Source of the DNA: Amoebidium appalachense
Lineage: Eukaryota > Ichthyosporea
DNA length: 64,000 nucleotides
Direction of reading: 5' to 3'
NCBI GenBank assembly: GCA_963693365.1
Contig: CAVNZM010000012.1
Location: 9,176,001 to 9,240,000 of the forward strand
Shown: in pieces, positions 38,410 to 53,069 of the stretch
Numbering within the stretch: the first letter of the stretch is position 1
Layout of the letters: each line of letters begins with the position of its first letter
Notes under the pieces: generated by a model
Database searches by the model: none
Seen by the model: the letters and a program-made list of their open reading frames with translations, nothing else
Told to the model about the DNA's origin: nothing
Program-made: the position numbers and the translations under genes

Positions 38410-40658
38410 TCAATCCACAATATCCGGCAAACAAAGTCGGGCACGATGGGTGACATGACTCGGGCCGGGGAGGGGTTTGGTGAGGATGTCAGCTAAGTTG
38501 TGGGCTGACTCAACGTAGTGGACAACCACATCCCCACTTGCAATGTAGTCCTTGGTGTTGTGATACCGGACGGCAATGTGTTTGGTACGGTGCTTGATGC
38601 CGGTGGAGTTGACAATGGCAATGGTCGACTGGTTGTCACAGTACACCGGGGTCGGAGCAAGCATGGGGCAGCCGAGTTCCTTGAAGAGGTCACGGACCCA
38701 AGCAACTTCTTGGGTACCAGCATTGAGAGCAATCAGCTCAGCTTCAGTGGTGCTGGTGGCCGTGATGGGCTGGAGCTTGGAGTACCAGATGATGGGCATA
38801 CCAGCAAACTCGATGATGTAGCCGGTGGTAGACTTCTTGCTGTCGGCACAACCAGCAAAGTCAGCATCCGTGTAGCATTCGAGTATGGGGGGCTGGGTGG
38901 CCGAGTACTTGTAGTCAATGCCAAGGTCATGGGTGCCGAGCAGGTACCGGGCCACACGACGGAGAAGGTCCCAGTGAGTCTTGCCGGGGTTGGTGCTGAA
39001 CCGACCAAGGAAGCCGATGGCATAGGCAATGTCGGGACGTGTGCACCGGGCCACCCAGAGGAGACGGCCGAGTAACTCACGGTAGGGCACGGTTGGGGGG
39101 GGCAGTCAGCCAGGGAGACGGTGGTGCCTGCAGGGATGGGGGTAGACTTGGACTTGGCATCGGTGAGGTTGAAGTCGTGGATGATATCCATGATGTAAGA
39201 CCTCTGGTGCATGTGGAGGTGATGGGGATCAGAGTGATTAAAATCAACACCGAGCATACGGTCAAATGGACTCATACGACAGCTGGCCATCTTGCTGATG
39301 TGGGCAGCCAGGTCACTAGCAGCAGTAGAACCCCGGGTGTTGGTGATGGTGGAGTCGTCGACGTAGTTACCAGCCCGAACCACATCGTTGTTGGGGAAGA
39401 ACCGGAGGTAGATGCACGGGTCTGTCTTAGTACGGGTCAGGCCATGGGCAAGAAGAATGCCGTCGAGGAAGTCGTACCAAGCCTTGGAGGCTTGCTTGAG
39501 GCCGTACAGGGCTTTCTTGAGTCTCCAGACCTTGCCAAGTGTGGCCATGGTGATGAATCCCGGGGGTTGTTTCATGTAGATGGTCTCGGTGAGTGGGCTG
39601 TTGAGAAAGGCCGTAGACACGTCGAGTTGATGGATGTCATGACCTTCAACAACGGCCAGAGCTAGGATAGCACGGAGAGCAGCCGGACGGATGACAGGGC
39701 TCTCAATCAACTCATAGTCAACACCGTATTGCTGACTGAAGCCTTGAGCAACACCACGGGCCTTGATCTTGGTGTCACCAGCCGAGTTGAGAGTTTTCTC
39801 GGAGACAATCCACTTGAAGCCGACGATGTTAGCACCAGGGGGAGGGTCAACAAGTTCAAAGATGTCTTTGTCGACGAAGGCTTGATACTCAGCAGTGAGG
39901 GCTGACTTGACCTGGTCACCATTGGGTCCGGAACACAGTTGACGGACAAGTTTGGGTAGTTGGTCGATGTTGATGGGGGGACCGGGGGGGACTGGCAGGG
40001 TGGTGGTGGCTTGAAGTCCAACCTTGCCCTGTAGACGGGCAGAACGACGGGGTACAGGAACCGGGGGAGGTGGAGACGGGGGGGGGGGAACTTGGAAGTT
40101 CGGAATTGCAGGGGGGGCAACCTCCGGGCTGGACGGGGCCGAGTGGAAGTTGTCGGGGGAGCCGGGTCGGATGGGTGTGACGTTGCCAGGGGCAGGATGA
40201 GGGTCGGCAGGCTGGACGGGCACGGGGGCAGGGGGGCCTGTGGGGGGGGGGTGTCGGGGGAACGACGATGGCAGGAGGGGGGCCAGAGTACACCAGACAA
40301 ACATCATCTTCAGTGTCAACTGTGGGGGGTGGGGTGGTCGAGGTAGCAGTGGTGTCGGGGGTCGGAAGTGTTGATGGAATGTCGGACGGGAGATAAGCTG
40401 ATTCGTCAAAAATCACATCACGGAAGAGGCCGACACGATGGGTGGTGGGGTTGAAGATCCGGTGGCAGTGTGATTGAAGATCATAGCCGATATACATGCC
40501 GAGTTTGACGGTGGGGGCCAGCTTGTTCCGTTTAGAGGCTGGCACATGAGTGTAGGCAGGGCAACCGAACACTTTGAGCTCGGAGATGTCGGGCTTGACA
40601 CCGTAGAAAACCTCGAATGGTGTACGACCATTGGTAGTCGTGGACGGGGTGACGTTGA
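38410..40658 (-). pseudogene. Copia-2 pol: integrase C-terminus, RT and RNase H
   Basis: Continuation of the Copia-2 polyprotein downstream of the Copia-3 insertion. In order: the NGRTPFEVFYGVKPDISELKVFGCPAY integrase end, a Pro-rich linker, RT (FKWIVSEK, QLDVSTAFLNSPL, LKKALYGLKQASKAWYDF, catalytic NYVDDS), then RNase H (CYTDADFAG, TEAELIAL, YCDNQSTIA) and ADILTKPLPGPSH, ending DIVD. Frame breaks occur at a G10 run (40242-40251) and a G8 run (39095-39102). Protein similarity continues across each, so only homopolymer length separates this from an open frame. Confidence 0.85.
40654..40658. repeat. Copia-3 target-site duplication
   Basis: GTTGA immediately left of Copia-3, repeated at 47778-47782. 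The Copia-2 integrase reading resumes on the other side. Confidence 0.85.
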
Positions 40659-41606
<948 letters not shown>

Positions 41607-41620
41607 GGTTAAAGGCCCAT
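41607..41620 (+). promoter_or_regulatory. Copia-3 primer binding site
   Basis: GGTTAAAGGCCCAT starts at the first base after the LTR. Drosophila copia has GGTTATGGGCCC at this place and is primed by the 5' half of initiator tRNA-Met. There is no TGG, so conventional CCA-end priming is unlikely. Confidence 0.55.
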
Positions 41621-41724
41621 TTTCGCACGCTCTCGCAACACATACTCTCGCTGCAATCAAAAATATTCAAATTTGAATACCGATCTGATTCCTCTCTCAC
41701 GCATCATCTGACTGATTGATCACC

Positions 41725-44700
41725 ATGTCGGAGAAACCTGCGTATCTCAACCTCACCCCCTGGAAAGGGGATGACACCACGGACAAGAAGTCCGGCAAAC
41801 GTCTCACCTATTATGAGTGGGAACCCGTCATCTTCCGGTACCTACGTACCACCACCGCGGCCAAGTTAGTGCCCGTCATCAAGGCCCCCGAGTGGGTCGA
41901 CCCTTCCGACGAGAATGAGTGGCACGGCTACGACACTGAGGAGGCCTACACCGAGGCTTCCAACCTCCTTGAACAGATGTTTACTCAACTCGTCTCCAAT
42001 GATGAGCTGTATAACTCTGGTCAAATCCACGATGATGTGTCACCTGCCCAAGCTTTCCACAACCTCCGTATGACCCATGCGGCTGAACGTGAAGATCGTG
42101 CTCGTCAAATCCTCCTCGACTACCATGAGCTTGAACTCAAAGACTTCAAGACCGTCACGGCCTACCTCACCATGGCACGCCGTCTGTGCACTACCCTGCA
42201 CATCCTCGAAGAGCCCATTCCTCACAAGACTATGGTTGATAACTTCTTCATCCACCTCAAGAAGAACCGTAAGTTAGTTTGTACCGACATCCAGGCCATG
42301 ATTGCCGACTACTTCCGTCGTACCATTAACTACGAGACCTACAACCGTCTAATCAGTGACATCCGAGCTGCAGAGATCCGTGAAGGTCTCATCGACTCTG
42401 GGTCCGGGTCCTCCTCCACCGTCCGAACAGCACGTGCCCTGCAAAGCCGTGTACTCACCAAGGACGACCTCAGACACCGGATCCCCCGACGTGACAGCTC
42501 CGTCTCCCGTCACCCCCGCGGTCGTCCCACCGATCGATCCCCCTCAGTTGACCGTGATTACTCACGGTCCCGTTCCCCCGGCTATCGTTCCCGGTCACCC
42601 TACCCCCCACGTAAAGGGGGTAACCGTCATTCCCAGCCACCCCGAGCCAAGACAACTGGCTCCCTCGACTGTGCCTACTGTCACGAAGACCATCATGTCA
42701 CACAGTGTGACAAACCTGGCTGCTCAATTGCCCGTCGTCACCGTGCCAACACCAAGTCTGGAAAAGAGGTGCATTTTGCCCTCGTGTCCACCACGGCCTC
42801 CCTACCCATGGACCCCTGCTGGGACTCGGCTTCAAACGTCCACGTGTGCCCAGTAAAAGAGTACTTCTCTACTCTTGAGCCATGCCCACCGACTGACGTC
42901 CACGGCCTCGGCATCGTCACTGCACATCACCGTGGTGTCATCAACCTGGCCGTCACCTACAACGGCGTAACATCAGTACTGAGCCTCAACACCCTCTATG
43001 TACCCGACTCCCCAGCCTTCCTGATATCACCCTCAATGGCCTCCAAGTCGGGTCTCCTTGCCCACCTCGATGATGAGGATGCATTCCCATCATACCTCTA
43101 CACTCGTGGTGGCAACATCGTGTGTTCCCTCACAGGCACAGATGGACTGTACTTCATCACTGACTATGAGATACGTCCCTCCATCCCTCGAACCGTCACT
43201 GCTCTGGTAGCCAACGTCAAGGTCAACAATGATCCTCAGCTCTGGCACCACCGTCTCGGCCATCGTGCCCTGTCCACCCTCACCAAGATGGTGAGAGGTG
43301 ACCTCGTGACAGGCCTCCCCTCATCCCTCTCAGTGGCTGACACCACTGACTGCTTCGGTTGTGTCTCCGGCAAGACCACCAAGGCCCCATTCTCCGGCAC
43401 CAGAACCCAGTGCCCCTTCCCCGGTGCCAAATGGCACATGGACTTCTTCGAGCCTCCCTGTGCCTCCTATGGTGGCTACAAGGTGGCCCTCGTGTGTACC
43501 TGTGATGCCTCCGGCTACACCATCGTGTACCTCCTCCGTGATAGATCCGAAACTCTCGAATACGTCAAGGCCCTGGTTGAGACTACTGACAAGCAACCCG
43601 ACAAGGTGGTGACCCACTTCCGTTCAGACTCTGGGTCCGAGTTCACCTCCCATGCTATGGAGCAGTACTGTCAGTCCAAGGGCATCATTCAGGAATTTGC
43701 CCCGGTTGACTGCCCCCAACTCAACGGCTTCGTTGAACGTAAGATGAGGGATCTGCAGGAGATCGTTCGGTGCTTCCTTCATCAGGACAAAGCCGACTCC
43801 CTTTCCCCCAAGCTGTGGGGAGCTGCTCTCAAGCATGCTGCCTACATCATCAACGTGACCCCGGCCAGAGCTGCCAATGGCCGTACACCGTTTGAAATTT
43901 TCTACGGTGTCAAGCCTGACATCTCCCACCTGCACGTGTTTGGCTGCCCAGCCTATGTACACGTCCCTGCATCCAAACGAGACAAGTTGGCCTCTACCGT
44001 CAAACTCGGCACCTACGTGGGCTGGGATATCACCAACAAAGCCCACAAGATCATGAATCTACGTGGCAACACGGTCAACCTCTACCGCGATGTCGTCTTC
44101 GACGAATCACAATTCACCACGGCATCCAATCAGATTTCTGTGCAGGCCACCAATCAGACGACCTCAATCGATTCATCCCTGCATTCCGGAAATTCCAATT
44201 CCGATGACGATGAAATTCCGTCGGTGATTATCCGTCGTTCCCCCCGTCGTGTACCTGCCCCCGTGGCTCCACCCCCCCCCCCCCCCCCACCGGTCAGCAA
44301 CCCCTGCTGCCGGCCCCTGCCGTCAATGACCACGTACCTGGTCATCTCACCCCGGTTCGTCCTGGGTCTCCGGAGTTCCACTCGGCCCCGTCCAGCCCCG
44401 TGTTATCCGACTCCCCCCTCAACACGGCACCCATCCCTGGCTTCCAGGCCCCCATCCCCGACCACCGAGTGTCTGTCCCAGACAACCCCCCGGCCCCTGA
44501 GCCCCTCCGTACCGTTCCCCGTCGTTCCTCCCGTCTCTCCTCCCGGCCTGCTATGGCTATGGTGAGCATCTCCCGACCCAGCCTTGATGTGTCTCAGCTG
44601 CCCCGGTCAATTCAGAAGCTGTGCTCTGGCACCAAGGGTGATGAAGTGGTGACTGCCCTCACTGCCGAATACAAGGCTTTCATCGACAAGGACATCTTCG

Positions 44701-46151
44701 ACGTAGTTGAGGCCCCCTCCGATGCCAACATCATCCGATTCAAGTGGATTGTCACGGAGAAGGTCCTCAACTCTGCTGGTGACACCAAGATCAAGGGTCG
44801 TGGTGTGGCCAAGGGTTTCACCCAAGTCTACGGTGTTGACTACGGTGAAAACTCTTCCTCCGTCGTCATGTCCTCCTCCGTCCGTGCCCTGCTTGCCCTC
44901 GGTGTGCAACAGGACCACGAGATCCATCAACTCGACATCAGCACGGCCTTCCTCAACAGCCCCCTCGACGAGACTTTGTACATGGAGCAACCTCCTGGTT
45001 TTATCCTCCCTGGCAATGAACACAAAGTCTGGAAACTCAAGAAGGCCCTCTACGGACTCAAGCAGGCATCCCTGGCATGGTACGAGTTCTTCAACTCCAT
45101 TCTCATTGCCCACGGCCTCACCCGTCTCCGTTCCGACCCGTGTGTCTACTTCCGTCAGTTCCCCAACGGGCACATCATCCGTTCGGACAACTACGTTGAT
45201 GATGCCATCATCACCTGCACACGGAACTCCACCATCATGCAGGGGCTTGTTCGTCACATCACGAAGTCTGCCGAGTGCAAGGTTGGTCTGCCAGACATCT
45301 TCCTCGGCACCCAACTGCTGTACACCCGTGACTCCCTAAAGCTGCTGCAGTCCTCCTACATCAAGGACATCGTCACCGACTTCAACCTGGTCGATGCCAA
45401 GCCTAAGGCCACCCCTATTCCCGTGGGCACCATCATCAACGAGACCTCCCTCTCATCCCTGCCCACCACCGTCCCCTACCGTGAACTCCTCGGCCGTCTG
45501 CTGTGGGTTGCTCGGTGCTCCCGGCCTGACATCTCGTATGCCATTGGCTACCTCGGCCGATTCAGCTCCAAGCCCACCAAGACTGCCTGGGAGCAGAATC
45601 TCCTCCGTGTCGTTCGTTACCTGCTCGGCACCATCAACCTCGGCCTCTACTACAAGAAGAAGGCCCCCAACAGCAAGGTGCCCATCCTTGAGTGCTACTC
45701 GGATTCTGACTTTGCTGGTTGCCCCACCACCCGTCGTTCCACGTCTGGGTACGTCATCCTCCTCGAAGGCTCCCCCGTCACCTACCACTCCAAGCTGCAG
45801 ACGATCACTGCAACTTCCACGTGTGAGGCCGAGCTCCTGGCCCTCAATGCTGCCGTGCAAGATGTTGTCTGGCACCGTGATCTACTAAAGGAGCTGGGCT
45901 ACCCCATGACCGAGCCCACCCCCGTGTACTGTGACAATCAGTCCACCATTGCTCTGGTCCACTCCAACACCATCAAGCACCGGACCAAGCACATTGCCGT
46001 TCGTTACTTCAACACCAAGGACTACATCAACAGTGGGGACGTCACTGTCACCTACATCGACACCAAGAAGAACCTGGCCGACATCTTCACCAAGCCTCTG
46101 GCTGGTCCGGCCCACGACACACACCGTGCCAACCTCAGTCTCCGTGACTGA
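41725..46151 (+). CDS. Copia-3 gag-pol polyprotein (one homopolymer frame break)
   Basis: Starts at ATG 41725 (MSEKPAYLNL). Gag body, then a zinc knuckle CAYCHEDHHVTQC (from residue 316), protease with WDSAS (D367), the HHRLGH...CFGC zinc site and the integrase catalytic triad D573 (HMDFF), D635 (RSDSGSEF) and E671 (GFVERK), a D-x35-E spacing. A C17 run (44272-44288) then shifts the frame. Similarity to Copia-2 shows the second frame is correct from there, continuing to RT (FKWIVTEK, QLDISTAFLNSPL, NYVDDA at about 45190), RNase H (CYSDSDFAG, CEAELLAL, YCDNQSTIA) and ADIFTKPLAGPAH, with the stop at 46151. The protease has DSA rather than the DSG seen in Copia-2. A length error in the C run is the simplest explanation of the break. 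Otherwise the polyprotein is complete and probably recently active. Confidence 0.9.
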
Positions 46152-46868
46152 CCCATGCACTGGTGTTCATCATCGAGTGGTTTCTGAGTAGGTTGGGGCC
46201 CTGGACAGCAGTTGACACACCTACGGTGATCAAGATGCCTCCCAACGAAAGTCTACTACTCCTCATCGTTTCTCTTCATCAGTGGGGACTCAGTCTTCCA
46301 TCGTCATATGTGTGCATCTTCAGTGGGGATTATTCTCCACCATCGTCGTTTATTTATATTCATATCCCACCATATATATTGGTTTTCTTCTATATTCGAC
46401 TTATATATATGTCGAACTGGGATGGCGTCCCAGTATAAATAATTATCTATAGCCATGACGTGCTGGTTGACTGCCAGTCTAAACCTAGTCCACGGGATGC
46501 ACCTTCCCCGTGTCTTAACTGGTTGACCACCAGTCTATAAATCAGTCCACAAGATGTTCATGTCTTGTGTTTACCTGGGTGGTCCCCAGTATAAACCATT
46601 AGCCACCAACACGTCACACATACACTAGTGTTTCCTATATATATATATATATCGCCGATAACCACCATGATTTCTTATTTCGAGTCTTCAGAGGCAACCG
46701 TCGTTGTGTGCCTCTTCAGTTTTGATTTTCTCCTTCCCACCTCAAGGATCTTCGGTTTGCATCCTCGAGTGGGGAAACTTGAGTGTGACGGCCCCTCCTG
46801 TGTTTGGACCTCATCTACCGTCACATCAACAGACACGAGAACACAAACTTCAACCCCTTGAGTGGGGA
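46152..46868 (+). other. Copia-3 3' UTR with repeated polypurine-like motifs
   Basis: AGTGGGGA or close variants occur at about 46275, 46322, 46764 and 46861, the last directly before the 3' LTR. Also contains the palindromic CTGGGATGGCGTCCCAG and paired near-repeats TGGTTGAC(C/T)(A/G)CCAGTCTA. Confidence 0.75.
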
Positions 46869-46960
46869 TGTTGGAATACGTCACCATGTATGACAGCAAG
46901 AGCCTTGAAGTATGTATGTGTCCTAGCTTGTTTGTATTCGTGTCTGCTTTCCTCCTTTGT

Positions 46961-47030
<70 letters not shown>

Positions 47031-47777
47031 CCCCCCCCCCCCCCCCGTATCTCTCTCTCCCTTGTTTCTGTGGGCACAGATATCTGTAGATCTGTGCACA
47101 CCTGGCTCTCTTGCCTGATAAGAACTTATTGTGTTTTTATTTCTATTTGCTCTCCTCTGTTTATCTGAGAGGTAGCGTGATTGGCTAGCCTCACTCGTTG
47201 TCTTTCCTTTATTTCAAAATGGCCTAGTTTTGTTCTCAAAAGGATGGCTCGCCAATAGTCGCGAGCGAGTACATCTGTAGATTGTGTTGTGCATTCCTGT
47301 CTGTTAATATATGTGTGTTGTGATTGGACAATAGATATATATGGAATTCGGTTTATTGCAAAGTGTCTTCACTTTGAGAGTGTCGACTATTAGGAAATAT
47401 ATGTATTTAAATAAGTTTCTTTATAGAGACGAACATAAATATATATGTGAGTTAATAGTGACTAGATGTATAATTACTTAATTTATTTAAGTAAGAGTTT
47501 CTACACTTTAGTTTAATCGGAAGTTGGAATGCGTATGCTCTGTCGGAATGTGTTTTTCTATCTTCTGATAGAACCGATTGGTTCTCCCTCTTTAGTTGTG
47601 ATAAGGTGATAAGTCGCAAGTACAAAAGGAACCGAGAGCACAATAAAGAATCAGTTGTTGTTTGAAATCTTTCAATGTCTCGTGAACAACTCCGATTGCC
47701 CTCTCATTAATGTGTTAGTCGTGTTTTACATGACACCTCTGTGCACTCTGCTCCCTTAGACCCGTACAAAAACAACA
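46869..47777 (+). repeat. Copia-3 3' LTR
   Basis: 909 bases, same ends as the 5' LTR. The TC/C microsatellite (about 46962-47046) is shorter than in the 5' LTR, which accounts for the length difference. Confidence 0.9.
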
Positions 47778-49934
47778 GTTGATGGTGTAGGCGGCATGTT
47801 GAAGGGCCTCAGCCACAGTTTGGGGGACAGAGACTGATCTTGGACTTGATGGAGGAGGCAACGAACAATCTCTTGGAGGAACCGCATACGACGTTCAACA
47901 TAGCCGTTCAGTTGAGGGCAGTCCACCGGAGCATAGCTGGTCTTGATGCCCTGGGAGAGGCAAAAAGCACGGGTAGCCTTGGAGGTGAACTCAGAGCCGG
48001 AGTCGAAGTGGTAGACACCAACTTTGGAGGGGGCATGGGTAGCAACGAGGTTGGTGTGAGCTGTGAGAATGTCCAGGGTGGTTGTACGGTCGGCCATCGG
48101 GTAGATCTTGACGAGTCCAGAGGCACGGCAGACAGTGACGAGAGCAACCTTGGAACCTCCGTACGATGTTGTGGTAGGCTCAAAAAAATCCCAATGCCAT
48201 TCATGACCGGGGATGTTGGAGTGAGGACGGTCACCCTTGAACGGAGCCTTGGTGGTTTTACCCATAATGCAGCCATGACAATCAGGAACATCACAGTCGA
48301 GGACAGACGAGGGGAGACCAATAACAAGGTCGTGCTTCACCATGTCCTTGATGCTGGTCATAGCACGGTGCCCCAGACGATGGTGCCAGATGGAAGGGTT
48401 AACACTGGTAGTGGCAGCCAGAGCCACAGGACGAGTGGGTGGTTGAATGGTGTAGTCCTTGAAGTAATACAGACCGTTGTGTAGACGGAGGTTGACGAGA
48501 TGACGGCCGGTGAGTCGGTCGAAGAGGAATGACGGAGTGGAGGCATCATTCAAATCACCCTTGATGTATTCGGCAGCAGCTTGGGATGTTGAAATGAGGA
48601 AGGCTTGGCCAGACGGGGTGTAGTAGGCTTCAATGGTAAGGGTGGCAGTGCCATGGTCGGTGGTGGTGTTGATGACGATATGGCCGGTGTGGGTGGCCAA
48701 GACGGGGGTGCCATTGAAGGCAGCAACGGGAGTCGGTGTCGGAAGGGGGGTGAGGTCATGGAAGAACTCACGGGTGGGGCAGACAGTCATGTTACACCCG
48801 GAATCCCAGGCAGGGTCGGAGGACACGGGGACGGAGCTAGCATTGTATGCCGAGAAAGCAAAGGAGACAGATTTCTCACTGCCTTGACGGGAACGGTTGT
48901 GTCTGGACATACGGCATTTCGGCTCGGGGCAATCGATGATCGTGTGATCAGGCTCGTGGCAGTAGGAGCATGCTTTCACGGACGGGTTGTTAGAACGAGC
49001 CGGGGAATCAGAACGACGGGAACCCGAGAAACGGGAACGACTGGGGGAACGAGACGTGGACCGGAAGGCAGGCCGGTGGGGGGGAACGGGATCGGGTGTG
49101 CTGACAGGAGAGACGAGTTCGGAGGTCCGTGCTAGGGGTACGGTCAAGTCGGTTGCGTAAGTCACGGCGAGGAAGATCACGGGGGGGAGCACTAGCATTT
49201 AATGCCATGCTGGACTTGGAGGCACGGTGGGCACGGTTGCTCCGGAGTTGCATCTTGAGGTCTTGGCGTAGCTCGATGCCCTTGACGTAGTTGTGGAGGG
49301 ACTCGAAGTCGGGGAATAGATTATCACCGAAGTGATAGTCTTCGATAAGACGGTTGAACTCAGGGGTGAGGTCGTCTCTGGTGGTGAGTTCATTGAAGAA
49401 CTTCTCAGCTAGACGAGTGAAGTGAATGGACTCGTCTTGGAGGGACTGGAGCTGGTTCACGATGGTCTGCAGACGACTCAGGTAGGTGGTGAATGATTCA
49501 CCGGGCTGAAGGGCACAGGCATCCCACTGACGGTGAAGGATGCGGATCTGATAGGGTTTGCCTTGGAGGTAGTGTTGACGGAATTTCCACATGGCCCGTT
49601 CAGGGTCCATGCCAATACGGTACTGGGCAACGGTGGTGAGGACGGAAGGGTCGATGTTCTGAATCATATGGAGCAGGAGGCAATTGCGGGCCTCCTTGAG
49701 TTCCGCGGTAGTGCCGTAGCCGTAGAAGGGGGATTCACCGTCAACCGCGACGGTGGTAGGGGGGACGTAGTTGTCAGCAAGTACAACATCCACGAGTCGG
49801 ACACCTTTAGTGCCGGTCATCATGCCGAGAAAAATGATTTCCCATTGAAAATAGGTGGTTTTGCTATCGGGACCAGTCTTCCCTTCACCTTTCCACATGG
49901 TTATTTTGTTTACACCAGTTTTGTTTGGATCCAT
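47778..49934 (-). pseudogene. Copia-2 gag, protease and integrase core
   Basis: ATG at 49934 (MDPNKTGVNKITMWKG). Gag body of about 280 residues, an Arg/Ser-rich stretch, zinc knuckle CSYCHEPDHTIIDC (C-x2-C-x4-H-x4-C), protease PAWDSGCN, HHRLGH...CHGC zinc site and integrase residues in WHWDFF, HFDSGSEF and NGYVERR. A G7 run (49078-49084) shifts the frame within the Arg/Ser region. The reading stops at the Copia-3 insertion (47778) and resumes at 40658. Confidence 0.85.
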
Positions 49935-49983
49935 GATTGAAAAACGATCGCTAGTTTTAGAGGTGTGTAGGGAGCGTGCAAAA

Positions 49984-49996
49984 GGGCTGCATAACC
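49984..49996 (-). promoter_or_regulatory. Copia-2 primer binding site
   Basis: Minus strand: LTR end TTTAACA followed by GGTTATGCAGCCC and then TTTTGCACGCT. The first seven bases match the Drosophila copia primer site exactly. Confidence 0.55.
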
Positions 49997-50233
49997 TGTT
50001 AAATTGTATAAGTATTTGGGATGTAAGCAGAGACACAGTGGTGCAGTGTGAAAACACCACAGACACACACAACAACAAAACACGGAACGATCGGAGCAGT
50101 GTACACAACAGACATCAATGTTTAGACACGACTGAACTGAATTTATTCTGATCTTCGAATAAATACCTGAAATTCTTCTAAGTCCAATCCATACATGATT
50201 TCCGACCAGTCGGAAATCAGATCTATCTCTAAT
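49997..50233 (-). repeat. Copia-2 5' LTR, inner part
   Basis: Matches the first 237 bases of 37045-37969, including the GATTTCCGAC inverted repeat (50197-50218). Interrupted by the TIR element; continues for about 29 bases at 52949-52977, then ends. Confidence 0.85.
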
Positions 50234-51311
50234 GGACCACTTTGGATCTACTATTCAAAAATCGATCAATTTTTTTCTTCGCTCCAACACCCGAGGTTGG
50301 CCGCCATAGGGCCGTCGTTTGTCGGGCTGCCTGGCAGCGGCTCCAGCTGCCCGACGTAGAAGCTACTTCTGGCAAAGACAAACCCCTTTACGTAACAATA
50401 TTTGCTTTTTCCTCAAAATGCTACACAGATGCTTTTTATTATAGATGATAATTTCTATCGTCTTAGTTATTTTGGGGTTTGCAGGCTTGTTGCGTTGGGC
50501 GTTTTTCTTAGATGATTCGTGATCATGAGGGCATCACACATGCACCGTAGTTAAACATATGCACAAGTACTACGGGTGTTGAACATTTACTGCCTGCATG
50601 GTGCGTTTCTGCCAAATACACTCTCTGGGGGTAGAGTAGGCATGGCGTGTGAACATTATACACACGTACCGCGTGATCATTCAGTCCACCTTTTTGTGGA
50701 ATGCCCTGTCAGCCATACACATACAGACAACGGGAAGGCGTTTCGGTCGAAAACACAATGATTGACTGTTTTCCACACCGTCCAACGCAACCAGCAGACT
50801 CTGACAGACACCCTGTTGTTCTTTTTGTAATAAATTACTTGTTGCATATATCGTCTCGTCAAGTATCCCTTGCATCCAAAGGTCACTTGAGTGCAACGTG
50901 TTTTGTTGCACAGTGCAGTGTGCAGAGGTAGCACTAGTATCGGTACGAGCCCACTATGTACTGCCACTAACATGAAACAAGTCGAATTAGATGCTTGCTA
51001 ATTAACTGTATTGTTTTTCTTTCTCTTGCTCACGGATAAAAGAAATGCAAACCCGGCAGCTCTCTTTCTATTCTAAGTCTTTGTACATCTACCCGTCTGT
51101 TCTCTCCCTACACAAGATCTGCGCAGAAGCTGCTAATTATATCTAACGTTACGTTGTCTTGGGCTAGCACTAACCCGGACCGTGCGTGTTTGCAAACCGC
51201 CACTGCACCAAAAGAGGCCGGTTAATATACTGTGCCAGTGTGTCGTTTGTTACACAGGGTAAGTGTGTGTGTGTATTGCGCATGTGTGTGTACTGTGTGT
51301 GACATTAAGAT

Positions 51312-51492
<181 letters not shown>

Positions 51493-51675
51493 GCAGTGTG
51501 TGTGTGTGTGTTTGTGTGTGTGTGAGTGATTGTGTCACGTTTGCGTGTGTATTTGTGCACGCGTACACTTAGGCGTCTGTATATGCTTGTGTGTGTGTGT
51601 GTGTGTGCCCTTGCGTGCACGTGTGTGTATGCACACGTCTGTGTGTGTATTGTTTGTGTGTGCGTATATGTGTGT

Positions 51676-51677
<2 letters not shown>

Positions 51678-51748
<71 letters not shown>
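51678..51748. repeat. GT dinucleotide repeat (~35 units)
   Basis: Pure GT repeat inside the TIR element, followed by a G/A-rich tract and a G run at about 51818-51837. Confidence 0.95.
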
Positions 51749-51750
<2 letters not shown>

Positions 51751-51996
51751 GGAGGGAGGTGGTGGTGGGGGGAGGGAGGAAGGGGGAGGAAGGAAGGCAT
51801 AAGGAACTTCGGAAAGGGGGGGGGGGGGGGGGGGGGGCTGGCGGGCAAAAGTGGGGTTTGGGTGGGGCGGCTGGGGAAGGTGGGGTCGATATGGAGAAGA
51901 TAACAGATCTGTGTAAGAAGTGTTGAAGTGAGCGAGGTCAAGCTGCCTTGTTTACATGTAGTTATTTGTGTGTTTATGTGTGTGTGTGTGTCACGG

Positions 51997-52031
<35 letters not shown>

Positions 52032-52040
52032 CTCTCTCGT

Positions 52041-52086
<46 letters not shown>

Positions 52087-52977
52087 ACTCTGGTGTGTGT
52101 GTGTGTCTGTGTGTGTGTGTGTGTGTACGACATGTGTGTGTGCGTGTGTGCGTGTGTGCGTGTGTGTGTGTGTGTTTGTGTGTATTTTTGTTTGTATGTG
52201 TGTGTGTGTTTCTTACGGCCCGGTGTTCTTGCCTAAGTTAGTTGTGTAGAGGGGGGACTTGTACGGGCGGGCCTTCCTATGCAGTCAGGGGCGGGCAGGT
52301 GGGTGGTTATGGGCAGTGTATAAGTTGAGCATGATGGGGGTGGGACAAACTTGAGCCTATGCCTGAACAACCAAGTCATGTTTATTTGGCTTCTTCTGAG
52401 TGGTAGCACCAAAACCCCACTGTTTGCACCTTCTAGAACGGGCGTACAGTGGGACAAGCTCCGGTAACAGGTTTGAGGTGTAGTGGCTTGTTGTCGATGA
52501 CACAAAAAAGTTGCAGTGACCGGGTTAAAGTGGTCTCTGCATAACCTTTGGCTCTTATAGGTTCTTTTTTCACTCTACTGGGCCACGTCACGGCGTCTTC
52601 TAACCATAGTTCCGTGAACCACACACCATATTACCACGTCCACAGATCTAGACTCCGGAGGTAGACTGCAGCTCTACTGATGAGCAGGCATGTGCGTGCG
52701 GGGCTTTTGATTGTTTAACCAATATTTTAAACTGTTGTTATTTGTGTCATATACAATTACTCACTACTCTAAAAGTGCGCTTATACTAGCTTAAAGTAGG
52801 TTAGATAGAGTCGCTTCAGTTCTTGTAGGTGTTGTAAGTTTCGCACGGAAAACCATGGCGCCGCGGCTGCGCAGTCTGCACACGGGAAGGCCCTATGGCT
52901 CCAGAGCCGCATTCCACAGATCGGCCTATTATAGATCCAAAGTGGTCCATAGAAACCAATCACTAAGAACTAATTGC

Positions 52978-53069
52978 CCCCACCCCCCGCTGCCGGGATC
53001 TCCCCGAGGGTGCCCCACCCTTGCTAACCACACCTTCCCCCGAGGCTCAGACCCGGAGGCCCGCCCGCT
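52978..53069 (+). repeat. Second copy of the Ngaro flank (duplicate of 36951-37044)
   Basis: CGCTGCCGGGATCTCCCCGA... to CCCGCCCGCT is identical to the sequence left of Copia-2. Here it joins a truncated Copia-2 LTR on the left and a solo LTR on the right. Confidence 0.8.

Noticed and set aside
44272-44565. Programmed frameshift between gag-integrase and RT of Copia-3
   Set aside because: The break is at a C17 run with no slippery heptamer or downstream structure evident, and comparison with Copia-2 shows one continuous polyprotein is the norm.
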